Assembly (NCBI GenBank): GCA_003254885.1
Contig: QANT01000869.1
Location: 1 to 64,000, forward strand
Origin: Purshia tridentata
Lineage: Eukaryota; Streptophyta; Magnoliopsida; Rosales; Rosaceae
Length of the DNA: 64,000 bases
Direction: 5' to 3'
Position 1 is the stretch's first letter, and each line of letters begins with the position of its first letter. Shown here piece by piece: positions 1 through 10,100 of the stretch. Below the pieces are notes generated by a model. That model searched no databases and was not told the origin of the DNA. It saw nothing but the letters and a program-made list of their open reading frames with translations. A program made the position numbers and the translations under genes.

Positions 1-73
1 GTTGGTTTTGTCTTTAATTTAGACCAATTTATGCTCAGCCGACCACTATATATATATATATATATATATATAT

Positions 74-325
74 GGGATTTTCTCAAATGAGAATCAATGA
101 CTGCATTTTTTAAATTTTGCGGATGCCAACACGGTGCCGACACAGTGGAGACATGGGGGTGCCGACACAGTGGAGACATGGGTCAACACAGATGATGTGC
201 TGCAGCAAGTTCTGATGTACTGTAGCAAGTTTTGGAATTTCGTGTCGACAATGTCTATCCCATGCCGGCACTGTATCGATGTCCGCAAATTTTTCAAAAT
301 GCAGTCATCCTTTCTAGAGAAGAAC
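74..325. repeat. Small inverted-repeat element (MITE-like) in a TA-rich site
   Basis: The ends form an imperfect inverted repeat of about 60 bases: ATGACTGCATTTT near 96 and its complement near 290-303, followed by a similar GCGGA-GCC-GTGCCGAC stretch on each side. The middle carries two copies of a unit of about 23 bases (GTGCCGACACAGTGGAGACA) at about 134-180. Both flanks are runs of TA repeats (49-73 and 326-350), so a TA target site is possible but cannot be shown. Any reading frame here comes from the repeat and is not a gene. Confidence 0.6.
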
Positions 326-916
326 TATATATATATATATATGATATATATAACTTATAGCTGAATACTGATGTGAGAGTTCTGTTCTTATGCAATATTT
401 GATATACATTTCTTAAACTTAAGCCATGCTGGAGCATGGAGTGAGTCAAAACGCAGTTGTTAGGGAGGCTGGCCAAGTCTTGTTAGATGGTTGAAATGTC
501 CTGATCATCTTCCTGTTACTATAGAAACGGTGATATAGCAGCATGCATATTATAATTTTGAGTTATTTAGATATACATTCATTTTGGGAGACCCAATTGC
601 ATAGTACTTCACTAATTAGTTATACACCCACTTTTAAATTTGCCATAAAGGATTTTTCTTTTTCTTTTTTTTAGAAAATTCATTTTGTGATTTCCTCTTT
701 CATAACAAAGCTGGCCTTCATAGCAAATTCAAGGCCTTAATAAACTAGAAAAAAGTCAAGAATGAAGACCATATCAACTATTCAAAAAGACAATAGCTAC
801 TGTTGTTTCATAGTTTCAAATCTAAGATTCTAGCTACTTCCATTTCAATTTAATGTTGAACTCCTTTGCTTTTATATGTATTCAAGTTTATCAAATTCCT
901 TTACCTTGTCAAAATA
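326..916. other. Intergenic, no gene seen
   Basis: The stretch is AT-rich, starting with a TA microsatellite and ending at the left terminus of the Mutator-like element. No supported coding region, RNA gene or clear repeat was found. Confidence 0.5.
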
Positions 917-1194
917 GGGAAACTTTTAGCAAAAGTACATAACTTTGTCACCATTTTGCAGTTGAGGATGTCACTTTCATTTTATTCCAATTAAGGATTT
1001 AAACTTAACTTATGTTCCAATTAAGGGTTTTCCGTCACTTTTGTCTCAACTTCCATCTAAAAATTGTCACATGACCTGCACGTGTGTTACTTAAAGAGCA
1101 ATTCTGTCTTTTCCTATTGAATTTCAGTCAAATATGCATTGACCTCCACTTAATTGAATAAAACTGCTTTTTAAAACATTTTAATTAGTTAATG
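917..1194 (+). repeat. Left terminal inverted repeat of the MULE
   Basis: This arm matches the complement of 6848-7153 over most of its length, including GTTGAGGATGTCACTTTC, TTAAGGGTTTTCCGTCACTT and TGACCTCCACTTAATTGAA. A block near TTCATGGACCAAAACACAT is shifted to about 1227-1250 on this side, so the arms differ by small rearrangements inside. Such long TIRs often carry the transposase-binding sites and promoters of MULEs. Confidence 0.9.
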
Positions 1195-1364
1195 TAGACT
1201 AAAAATAAAATAAAATGAAGAACAAAAAAGCAGAAGTTCATGGACCAAAACACATCGAAAAGGGAGATAATATTTTTGGGTTTAGGGTTCTACACGTAGA
1301 GAACATTTGGGAAGAAGAAGATTACTGTCTGTCCTTTTGCAAGAAGAGGCAATTGCAATTAACT

Positions 1365-1479
1365 AAATCGGAAATCGTTTGATTATGTAATTGTTATAAA
1401 TAAACTAACGATGAATCAAATTGCTACCAAAACTGTCTGTTTATTTTATCATATTACATAATCAAATGATTTCCGATTT
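1365..1479. repeat. Near-perfect 27-bp hairpin arms inside the MULE
   Basis: The arm at 1365-1391 (AAATCGGAAATC..GATTATGTAAT) is the complement of 1453-1479 with one mismatch, separated by a 61-base loop. An undetermined base at 1485 lies next to it, so local assembly error is possible. Confidence 0.75.
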
Positions 1480-1605
1480 GATTGNTGTTGGGGTGGATTT
1501 ACTGAGTTTTTGGCATTTAGCACTTTAGTGTACAGGAAAAGGACAGGGAAAGGACTATGTGGACTTGATTTCGTGTGAATTGAAGGCTGAGTGATAAGTG
1601 TGGGG

Positions 1606-1775
1606 AATATTAATCCCTTAATTATAGTTAAATATTACTTAATTTGAATTAAATATTACTTAATTAGGAATTAAATATTAATTAATTAATTAGGAATTAA
1701 ATATTACTTAATTAGGGTTTAGGGATTACTTAATTAGGGTTTAGGGATTACTTAATTAGGGGTTAAATATTAGAA
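1606..1775. repeat. AT-rich tandem repeat with telomere-like words
   Basis: Units of ATTACTTAATTAGG plus GGTTTAGGG or AATTAAAT recur several times. The TTTAGGG words match the plant telomere repeat and telo-box core by sequence only. The block lies between the left TIR and the transposase and may be promoter or leader DNA of the element. Confidence 0.7.
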
Positions 1776-1868
1776 GCATGTTTTGGGGTTTAGTTGAAAA
1801 TGTCCGGTTTACTTAGAGGCATGTTATAACCAAAGTGTGATCTTGCAAGAGACCCTGACCATTTTACA

Positions 1869-4800
1869 ATGGAGATTCACCATGGGGGTACACTGATTGC
1901 ATTAAATAAGGAAACAAAGGAATACATATATATAGGAGGTCAAGTAACATGGGTTGATTACTGTAATCTTGATTACATGGGCTTGATGGAAATGGATGGG
2001 CATGCTCGATGGTTGGGTTACAGGGAGACTCCAATGTATTATTATTGTATGTAAGAAGGTGATAGGGAAGTATGGGAACCTGCATTGACAGACCAGTGTG
2101 TATTAAGGCTGTGTAGAACTCAAAATGAGCAGAGGGTTGCAAGGGTGTATTATGTTCAGCATGAGGGGCAGATGAGCATAGAGGCTGATGGAAACAGGGT
2201 CATTGAGGAGCCCATCTTGCTTGATGATGATGAAGAGGCCCAAGCAGAAGAGGGGCATAAGGCCCAATTTGAAGCAGGGCATGAGGCCCAAGCTGAAGCA
2301 GGGCATGAGGCCCAAGTAGAAGTGGGGTATGAGGCCCAAACAGAAATGGGGCATGAGGCCCAAACAGAAATGGGGCATGAGCATGAATTGGATGGGAGGA
2401 ATGATCACCAAGCTGACATGGGGAATGAGCTAGGCCAGGAGGTTGATGAGATAGCCCAGACTAATGAGCATACAGAAACACAGGCTGATGAGCATACAAA
2501 ATTCCACATTGAAGTTGAAACAGAAGCCCAGACTGAGGTTCCAACAGAAGCCCAGCATAGGGTGCCTAATGACACTGATCCAGTCCAACTGTCCTTGGAT
2601 GATCTTTGGGAGGAGCATCAGTTTGATGAGTCTATGCTCAATGATTTGCATGATGTGGAGGTTAGGACTGGGGAAACTGTCACCAAAGGGAGGAACAAGG
2701 GGAAGGAGGTACTTGTGGAAGATGCAAGCAGTGAGCATGATCAGTTTGTTGAGCCAGATCCTGTTGATTCATGTTTTGATGACGATGATGATGCAGATTA
2801 TGATTATGTGGACTCTGAGTATGAGCAGGATGTAGATGATCTGCACATATTTCAACAGTATGTTGATGTGAACTTGGATAGTGATGATGATGGTGGAGGG
2901 TTTGGGGATGTTGACAGTGATGACATGGCAAACGATGATGATGCATGGAGGGTAGATGAAGAAGAGTTTGAGGACAGTGATGTGCATGTGCATGAGCATG
3001 AGCAAACAAGGAGGCCCAAAAAACCACTTCCCAAGCTCACATATTTTAATAAGGATGTTGACATGAAGGATCCACAGTTTCACCTTGGGCTTTGCTTTGA
3101 GTCTGGAGAGGTTTTCAAGGAAGCAATAAGGGAGTATTCCATTATCAACTCAAGGGATATTAAATTTGCAAAGAATCATAGAAGGGATGTTAGAGCTAAA
3201 TGTGCAGAAGGGTGTCCTTGGCATTTATTTGGGTCACTGGACAAAAAGTTGAATGTGTTTGTTGTGAGGACACACATTGATGAGCATCAATGCTCAGCGC
3301 CTCTATACAACCAATATGCTAATGCTGCTTGGATGGCAAAAAGGTTTGGGGATGACATTAGGGGTAACCCTAAGTGGGATGCTAAGCAGTTTCAAGTAAT
3401 GATCCAGAAGACATTCAATTGCTTTGTGACACTGTCGCAATGTTACAGGACCAAGTTATTAGCAATGCAGCAGATTGATGAGCATCTTGAGAAACAATAT
3501 GCACAGTTATGGGACTATCTGGAGACTTTGAGGTTGACTAATCCTCACACTTCAGTTAGAGTACTTGCAGATGGTCAAGTTTTTAGGAGCGTTTATATAT
3601 GCTATGGGGCTTGCAAGAAGGGGCATATGGATGGTTGTAGGCCTGTGATAGGATTAGATGGGGCATTCATAAAGGGTCCATACAAAGGGCAGCTATTGAG
3701 TGCTATTGGGGTAGATGCCAATAATGGCATGTTCCCCATAGCTTTTGCAGTGGTGGAAATAGAAAATAAAGACTCTTGGACATGGTTTCTGCAAGCTTTG
3801 ATTGAGGACTTGAGAATTGATGATGATTATAGGCAGGTTATCATATCGGATAAGCAAAAGGGGTTGGTGGAATCTATCAAGTCCTTGTTGCCAAGCTGTG
3901 AGCATAGAAATTGTGTTAAACACATTGCTTCCAATTTTAGAAAGAAGCATCCTGGCATCTATCTCTATAACTTGGTCTTCTCTGCTGCAAAGTCTACCAC
4001 GTAAGAAAGGTTCAAGACTGAGATGAGGAAGATGGCAAATTGGGGTAGATGCCAATAATGGCATGTTCCCCATTGCTTTTGCAGTGGTGGAAATAGAAAA
4101 TAAAGACTCTTGGACATGGTTTCTGCAAGCTTTGATTGAGGACTTGAGAATTGATGATGATTATAGGCAGGTTATCATATCGGATAAGCAAAAGGGGTTG
4201 GTGGAATTTGTCAAGTCCTTGTTGCCAAGCTGTGAGCATAGAAATTGTGTTAAACACATTGCTTCCAATTTTAGAAAGAAGCATCCTGGCATCTATCTCT
4301 ATAACTTGGTCTTCTCTGCTGCAAAGTCTACCACGGAAGAAAGGTTCAAGACTGAGATGAGGAAGATGGCAGAGGCTGATCCTGAAGCCTTAAAATGGTT
4401 TGATGACAAGCCACCCCAACACTGGTGCAAAGCATATTTCTTCACATGGTTCAAGTGTGACATCATCCTCAACAATTTATGTGAGTCTTTCAATGCTGCA
4501 ATACTGCCTGCCAGGGATCAGCCTATTATTGTGATGCTAGAAAAAGTAAGGATGTATATCACTTTGCTGATGGCCAGAAGAAGAGAAGCTGCTACCAAGT
4601 GGAAGTTTCCATATGGCCCTAGAATCAAAGAGATTATCGATGATAGGAAGAAAGACTGCAACATTTGCATTGTGCACCACTGTGGGGCGAAGATGTATCA
4701 AGTGATCACCATGTACAACCAGCAATTTGCAGTGGATATTGAGAAGAGGACATGTTCTTGTAGACTCTGGGATTTGAGTGGGATCCCATGTACCCATGGA

Positions 4801-5724
4801 TTGGCATGCATCTGGAAGGGGAAGTACCAAGTGGAGGATTTTTTAGCTGAAAAATACCTGGTAGATGCATATTTGCAAACATATGCCCCGATGTTAGCTC
4901 CTCTTCCTGGGTCTGACATGTGGGTTAGGACAGGCAAGCCGCCACTAAAACCCCCAACCTATAAGAGGCAACCAGGGAGGCCCAAGAAGGTGAGGGCTCG
5001 AGATGCAAGTGAATCAAAAGCCCCACAAAAAAATCCAACCAAACTCCCCAGATATAATCAGTCCATCACATGCAGTAAGTGTGGGAAACAAGGTCACAAC
5101 CAGCGAAGCTGTGGGAAACCCCTAAATCAGGTTTGCATTTGCTATTTTCATTTAGAAATTTATGAGTGTGCCACTTATTTGGATTGTGTGAGTTGGATGA
5201 AAATTGTTTATTTATGTGGTTTTGGCAGGCTAAGACACAAAAGGAAAAGACTTGCAAAAATAAGCAACATGAACAAGTGGAGACAGCAAGCAAGGTGCAA
5301 ATGTGTGTGTGCAGTATATATATAGGTTAAATTTCCCCAATTTATTGATTTGTCTGATCTATATGTGTAGGTCAAAAAAACCAGGCTCAAGCAAAGGCCA
5401 GACAAGCCAACAAGGAGGCAAGCAATGTCTCAAAATAATGTGCCTCAACCTCATTCAGCCCAGCAGACCAGCATCCTAGCAAGTGTGTCTCAGCCTGCCC
5501 CATCAACCTTGTCACAGCCTTCACAGACTTCACAGCCTTCACAACCTTCACAGACTTCACATTCAAGCTTGCACATATGCAGACCCTCTTTTGTGTCTCA
5601 GCCTGCCCCATCAAGTGTAGGAGCAACAATGGAGTCACCCAAACGGTTTAAATCACCTGCAAAAATTAAATTGAATATGAGGACCAAGTTCCCTGCCAAG
5701 AAGAAGACAAAAAGAGGACATTGA
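1869..5724 (+). pseudogene. MuDR-type MULE transposase, broken
   Basis: Reading starts at ATG 1869 (MEIHHGG, the usual start of this class). An in-frame TAA at 2052 interrupts it and the same frame resumes to 4004. An acidic, repeat-rich spacer (EAGHEAQ units, then DDDD runs; about 2220-3000) precedes the MuDR DNA-binding domain (about 3030-3450). The MULE catalytic domain follows: first Asp in GLDGAF (about 3653), second in SDKQKGL (3848), and the Glu in LCESFN (about 4480). A tandem 334-bp duplication (3705-4372) shifts the frame, and reading continues from within the second copy. C-terminal parts are a SWIM finger (CSC..CTHG, about 4752-4805) and a CCHC knuckle (CSKCGKQGHNQRSC, about 5071-5112). 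Likely introns are 5131-5228 and 5295-5370, with the last exon 5371-5724 in frame, Ser/Gln/Pro-rich and ending KRGH. Confidence 0.85.
3705..4372 (+). repeat. 334-bp tandem duplication in the transposase core
   Basis: Positions 3705-4038 and 4039-4372 repeat each other in direct order with only a handful of differences (for example CCCATAGC against CCCATTGC). The unit length is not a multiple of three, and copy 1 has TAA where copy 2 has GAA (about 4003), so the catalytic domain is partly doubled and out of frame. Confidence 0.95.
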
Positions 5725-6395
5725 TCATAGGGCAGTTTGTATTTTGGTTTTCTTTTTAGATGGTTGGTATTTTGATGATTTTGGGTATTTTGAATTGTCA
5801 AGCAATACAGGTCTTTTTTTTTTACCTTTGGAATGTTTTTATGCATTACAAATGATATTTAGGGGCTTACACATTATTTTGGTGATGTATTGATTATGTA
5901 TTGTTCTTAATGTATTGGTGAGAATTGTAGATGAAATTGGTTATGTATTTGAATGAATGAAATTGGTTATGAAATTGATTATTAAACTGGTTTGAAATTG
6001 CTTATTAAATTGGTTACTAAATTGGTTACAAAATTGGTCATCATTATTGTTATACTTAGTTTGATTTTATGGGTGGAATGTGGTCAAGTAGAAAGTGCCA
6101 TTGCACCTCTTAGTTTCCAACCCAACAACTCATGCCAAAATGCCATTGCACCTACCAGTTTCCAACCCAAATTGTTCATACCAAAATGCCATTACATACA
6201 ACCATTGCAACAATACAAAAGCCTTTACAAATCAATTTCAAAACGCCATTACAAACCTATTACAACAGCCATTACAAAAGGCATCACCATCCCAGGCCAA
6301 GCTGCCAAAATGCCAAATTCCCAAATTCCCAAACAGTTACAAAACGGCCATTACAAAACAACTACAAAATGCCAAACTGCCAAATTCTCAATCAG
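5725..6395. repeat. MULE internal spacer with short tandem repeats
   Basis: Between the two element genes lie repeated AAATTGGTTA words (about 5933-6042) and a doubled unit of about 44 bases (GCCATTGCACCT..AGTTTCCAACCCAA, about 6097-6190), then A/C-rich sequence with many AATGCCA and CCATTACAAA words. This is probably the shared 3' flank of the transposase and the antisense ORF. No gene is supported. Confidence 0.6.
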
Positions 6396-6737
6396 TTACA
6401 AATCCAATGTTTGCTGACCTCCATTGGCACTATTCAACACAAAGAAAAAAACCACCCATGACAGTACCAAACAGATCCACAACTTCAACTTCATTGACTT
6501 CGCACTAGCTATCTCAGCTTCCATTATGGTCTGCCTCCTTAACAGCCCAGGAATAATTTGCCTGGATCTATCACACATTGGGGGATCGACCCATCTCCAC
6601 ACCGTACACCCAAACTTGCCACGTCTAGGACACTTGTCGAACCTCCTTCCAGGATTCGCATCAGTCCAAGAAGTGCATCTGTGGAGTGGCAAACCACAGT
6701 GGCATTGCATCCTATTGGTCGCATCCATCGTCATCAT
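6396..6737 (-). CDS. GRF zinc-finger small membrane-type protein carried by the MULE
   Basis: The intact ORF encodes 113 aa. The GRF-type zinc finger occupies about residues 10-55: CHCG, then C..TSWTDANPGRRFDKC, then a Cys before VWRWVDPP. This matches the plant GRF pattern (CxCG, GRxF, C, WxD). A short charged stretch (RRQTIMEAEIASAKSMK) and a hydrophobic segment (about residues 85-100, LWICLVLSWVVFFFVL) follow, so the C terminus may sit in a membrane. It starts just inside the right TIR and runs towards the transposase gene, as the two convergent genes of MuDR do. GRF fingers bind single-stranded nucleic acid in DNA-repair proteins; its role here is unknown. It could also be a captured host gene. 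Confidence 0.75.
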   Translation of the reverse strand: MMTMDATNRMQCHCGLPLHRCTSWTDANPGRRFDKCPRRGKFGCTVWRWVDPPMCDRSRQIIPGLLRRQTIMEAEIASAKSMKLKLWICLVLSWVVFFFVLNSANGGQQTLDL

Positions 6738-6847
6738 GGTATCATTGCAAGCCTCACCTTTGGTCCCAAATATTCCCTAAACCCTAACTCTCTCTATTTC
6801 ACCTTTCCCTTTCAGCTTTAAAGTCAGTATCTACTTTTCCTGTGGTG

Positions 6848-7153
6848 TCTAATTAAAATGTTTTAAAAAGCAATTTTTCAATGCGTTTTGGTCTGTGAAC
6901 TTTTGCTGAAATTCAATTAAGTGGAGGTCAATGCACATTTGACTGAAATCCAACAGGAAAAGACGGAATTGCCCTTTAAATAACGCACCTGCAGGTCACG
7001 TGACGATTTTTAGATGGAAGTTGAGACGGAAGTGACGGAAAACCCTTAATTGGTACATAAGTTAAGTTTAAATCCTTAATTGGAATGAAATGAAAGTGAC
7101 ATCCTCAACTGCAAAATAGTGACAAAGTTACGTACTTTTGCTAAAATTTTTCC
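6848..7153 (-). repeat. Right terminal inverted repeat of the MULE
   Basis: This is the inverted partner of 917-1194 and ends in GCTAAAATTTTTCC. It includes a block with GTCTGTGAACTTTTGCTGAAATTCAA that is rearranged in the left arm. The TIR may hold the promoter for the antisense GRF ORF, whose ATG is about 110 bases inside it. Confidence 0.9.
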
Positions 7154-10100
7154 TAAAAAAAAATTAAACTTTCAATTTTATGTGGAAGTTATAAGATGTG
7201 AAAAGCAATCTCACATGCTCAAAATGTATTTGAGGAAAAAGGTATTTCTCGATTCGAAATCATTAAATGCGGATAAAAGTAATAATCAAATCCAAAATAA
7301 TTTTCTTTTTGGCCGGGTAAATCTAATATAGAATAATGTGTGAATTAATAATAAACTTAAATTCCGCTTCCAAACAGACCGTAATTAAATATCCAAATAC
7401 TACTATTAGTATTATTACTATACAAATATATTTTTTATATAAAATTGAAAAAATTAATTGACCTCAAAATCGTGTAAGCGAAAAAATAGCAATTATTCCA
7501 AAGAAAATTATTTATACACATAGTAAATAAACTATGGATCAGGTTTTACTAGTTAATTAGGACATTTGGGAAAGGGAGTATTGTTTTTTTTTTTAAAGAA
7601 CAAAATAAACCTTTCAAATATTTCAAAAGAATAATAAGAAAAAAATATAGATTGACCTTTCGATTAATGAAGTGTTAAGCTTCTGCGCTAATATGTTGCA
7701 AATGACATGTTTAGAAAGTGTTGTTTGTTAACAAATTTATAATTTATAATTCTTAGAAGAAACTGTCCTTATATTACTTAATACTGCAGAAAGAAGGATA
7801 GTATTAATTCAATTTTTATCCTTTTTGGAGAATTCTAATTTCTAACAACAAGCTAACGTTTGATTATTAGCTTTGACAATATTTTTTTTTGTAAATTATT
7901 AATGCTAGGGCCTTGATATAAATTGTTGACCTATTTTTTAAAAATTTAAGTTCTTGTGGTTCAATAATTTGTTAACATGCATGGTATCAAAGTTCCTTTT
8001 CCATTAGGACATTAGTTCCACTAATAAGTTACCATGCAGACCAATATATGATGAATAAGTTTATTTAAGGATCCTCTATGGCTAATTTTATATTGTATTC
8101 CAACGATCTGAATCGCTTATATTTTAGGTCTCTATTCAAATATAATCGTTGCAAAAAACTAGAAAAATTAGAAACTATTAAGATATATAATTTTTATCAA
8201 TTAAAGTATTTCGACAAATACTTGAAATGTTGACCATTTATCAAACAGTTAAATAGTTTTTGATTTGTTTAAATTTTTTATAGAGATGATTCTTGAATGA
8301 AAATCTAAAAAAAAGACGACTTATTGTTACAAATTACAATACAATATAAAATATAGAAATTTAGGATTAAATACTTAGTTTTAATACTTTTTTAGAAAAT
8401 CAGTTTTGCTTATAATTTTTAGGTTTGACTATTAATTAATGAACTTGATTTTTAGAATAGGTCACAAATTTACAGCCCATTTGTTTTGGGCTTTTTGTTT
8501 GACAAATTTGCCCTTCTACTATCCTTTGGCCCACATATGATGAGTCTTAGATAAAATTTATAAAGTTTTGACAAAATTGTCCTTAATACTTTTATTTTGT
8601 CTTAGAAATTAGTTAATATAGTCTCAACTTCAGTTTTAGTTGTAACTGTACCACACTCAACTTCAAATTTAGTTGTGACTGAATGACAGTCACAGTTAGG
8701 TTGTGATTAAATTGAATTTTTTTAAGAGAAATTGTATTACAATATAATATAAATAGAGGTCAAAACAATACTTTTACTCAAAATAATACTTAGTATAGTA
8801 GTGGTAGTTGTTTTTTTCAATTTATCAAGACAATCACAACTAAATTGTAAGACAATACAGTTAAGATGTAATTGGATTGAATTTTTTTAGTTTTAATACA
8901 ATATAGTATAAATTAATGTAATAGTATGATGTAATATATATATTATTGTAGTGGCATGTGATGTAATATTTGTGAATTATAGTGCCCTTTACAATATTAT
9001 TATATTTGACTTTTCAACTAGTACCTAATCTAAAATGCTATTAAATTTTGATATCTAAACTAAAAAATTATTGAAATTTGGTATTTAGAGTCAATTAACT
9101 TTATAAAATAGACACAACACAGAATCCTTAACTAAAAATTATTTAAAAAGAGATACTATTTGCACACCTCATTTTCTTAACTAAATAGAATATATGTTGT
9201 TTAAAAGATCACTTAACGCACGGAAACTTCCTCTATGTAGGATAGCAAATTTCTAATAACTATAAGTTTATAACTAGTTAACTTGTATGTAATATTGAAA
9301 AGACAATTTCTAAAACAACATTCAATACTCATTGACTTTTATAAGAAAAGAAAATTTAAATTGACTATTATGTAATATTGAAATGTTTAATTAATTTAAA
9401 TATAATTTGTTATTTGTTTAATTATGTAAGATTTTGTTTTGATAAATAATTCCTTGTCAGAGATTAAGTTATAAACGTATTTAATTTGTGTTTCCGTCAG
9501 AATTGCGTCATAAACCTTTTAGACAGATTGACACATGTAGTGGATGTGTAGTATGGAGAAACAAACAACGTGATCTACCAGTCTTAAATGTGAATTACAA
9601 TATCTGTAGTGTGGTCATGATGTGAAACTTAATTAATTGGACATGAATATATCTATATATAGTGTGGTCATTGCGAATGGCAGAGCTAGCTATATACGGG
9701 GATTGGGGACCCAGGGTGCAATTTTTTGGAACAAATTTCCTTGCTATCACTTAGAAAACGTAAATGACGTATAATAAAACTAGATACATGGACCCCCCAA
9801 CTCTCATTTGTTAATTTTTTTTTTTTTTGAGTATAAAGGAGGCCGGGGGAGGAGAAATAAGAAAAAGGTTCGAACTCAAATGTGAAAGGATGAGTTTTAT
9901 TTTCGGCTAACTAGGTCAACACCAATTCACTCTTTTACTTTATAATTTTGTATTATTCTTTAACCCCCTTTTTGTAAGAAATTACAATCCCTAGAATATA
10001 AGTTTTGTAATTCCCTAACTTGATGATCTTTATTAGAGGGAGGCCCCATCATTTCCATTATTGTTCGATACTCAAAATGTTGACATGTTCTCATGTTACC

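Larger units (their letters stand above)
917..7153 (+). mobile_element. Mutator-like element (MULE) with long terminal inverted repeats
   Basis: The element is about 6.2 kb, bounded by inverted repeats of about 280-300 bases that match at roughly nine in ten positions (terminus GGGAAACTTTTAGCAAAAGT against its complement at 7120-7153). It carries a MuDR-type transposase on the plus strand (1869-5724) and a GRF zinc-finger ORF on the minus strand (6396-6737). The transposase has an in-frame stop and a frame-shifting 334-bp duplication, so this copy is not autonomous as read. A 9-bp target duplication, expected for Mutator elements, is not clear because the flanks are A-rich. The near-identical internal duplication suggests recent change, while the TIR divergence suggests an older insertion. 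Confidence 0.9.

Noticed and set aside
1621-1775. Interstitial telomere array
   Set aside because: TTTAGGG words are few and interspersed with AT-rich units; better described as a MULE internal tandem repeat.
9840-9960. Possible SINE (GGTTCGAACTC box-B-like word after a poly-T)
   Set aside because: No convincing box A at the right distance, no defined ends and no target duplication were seen.
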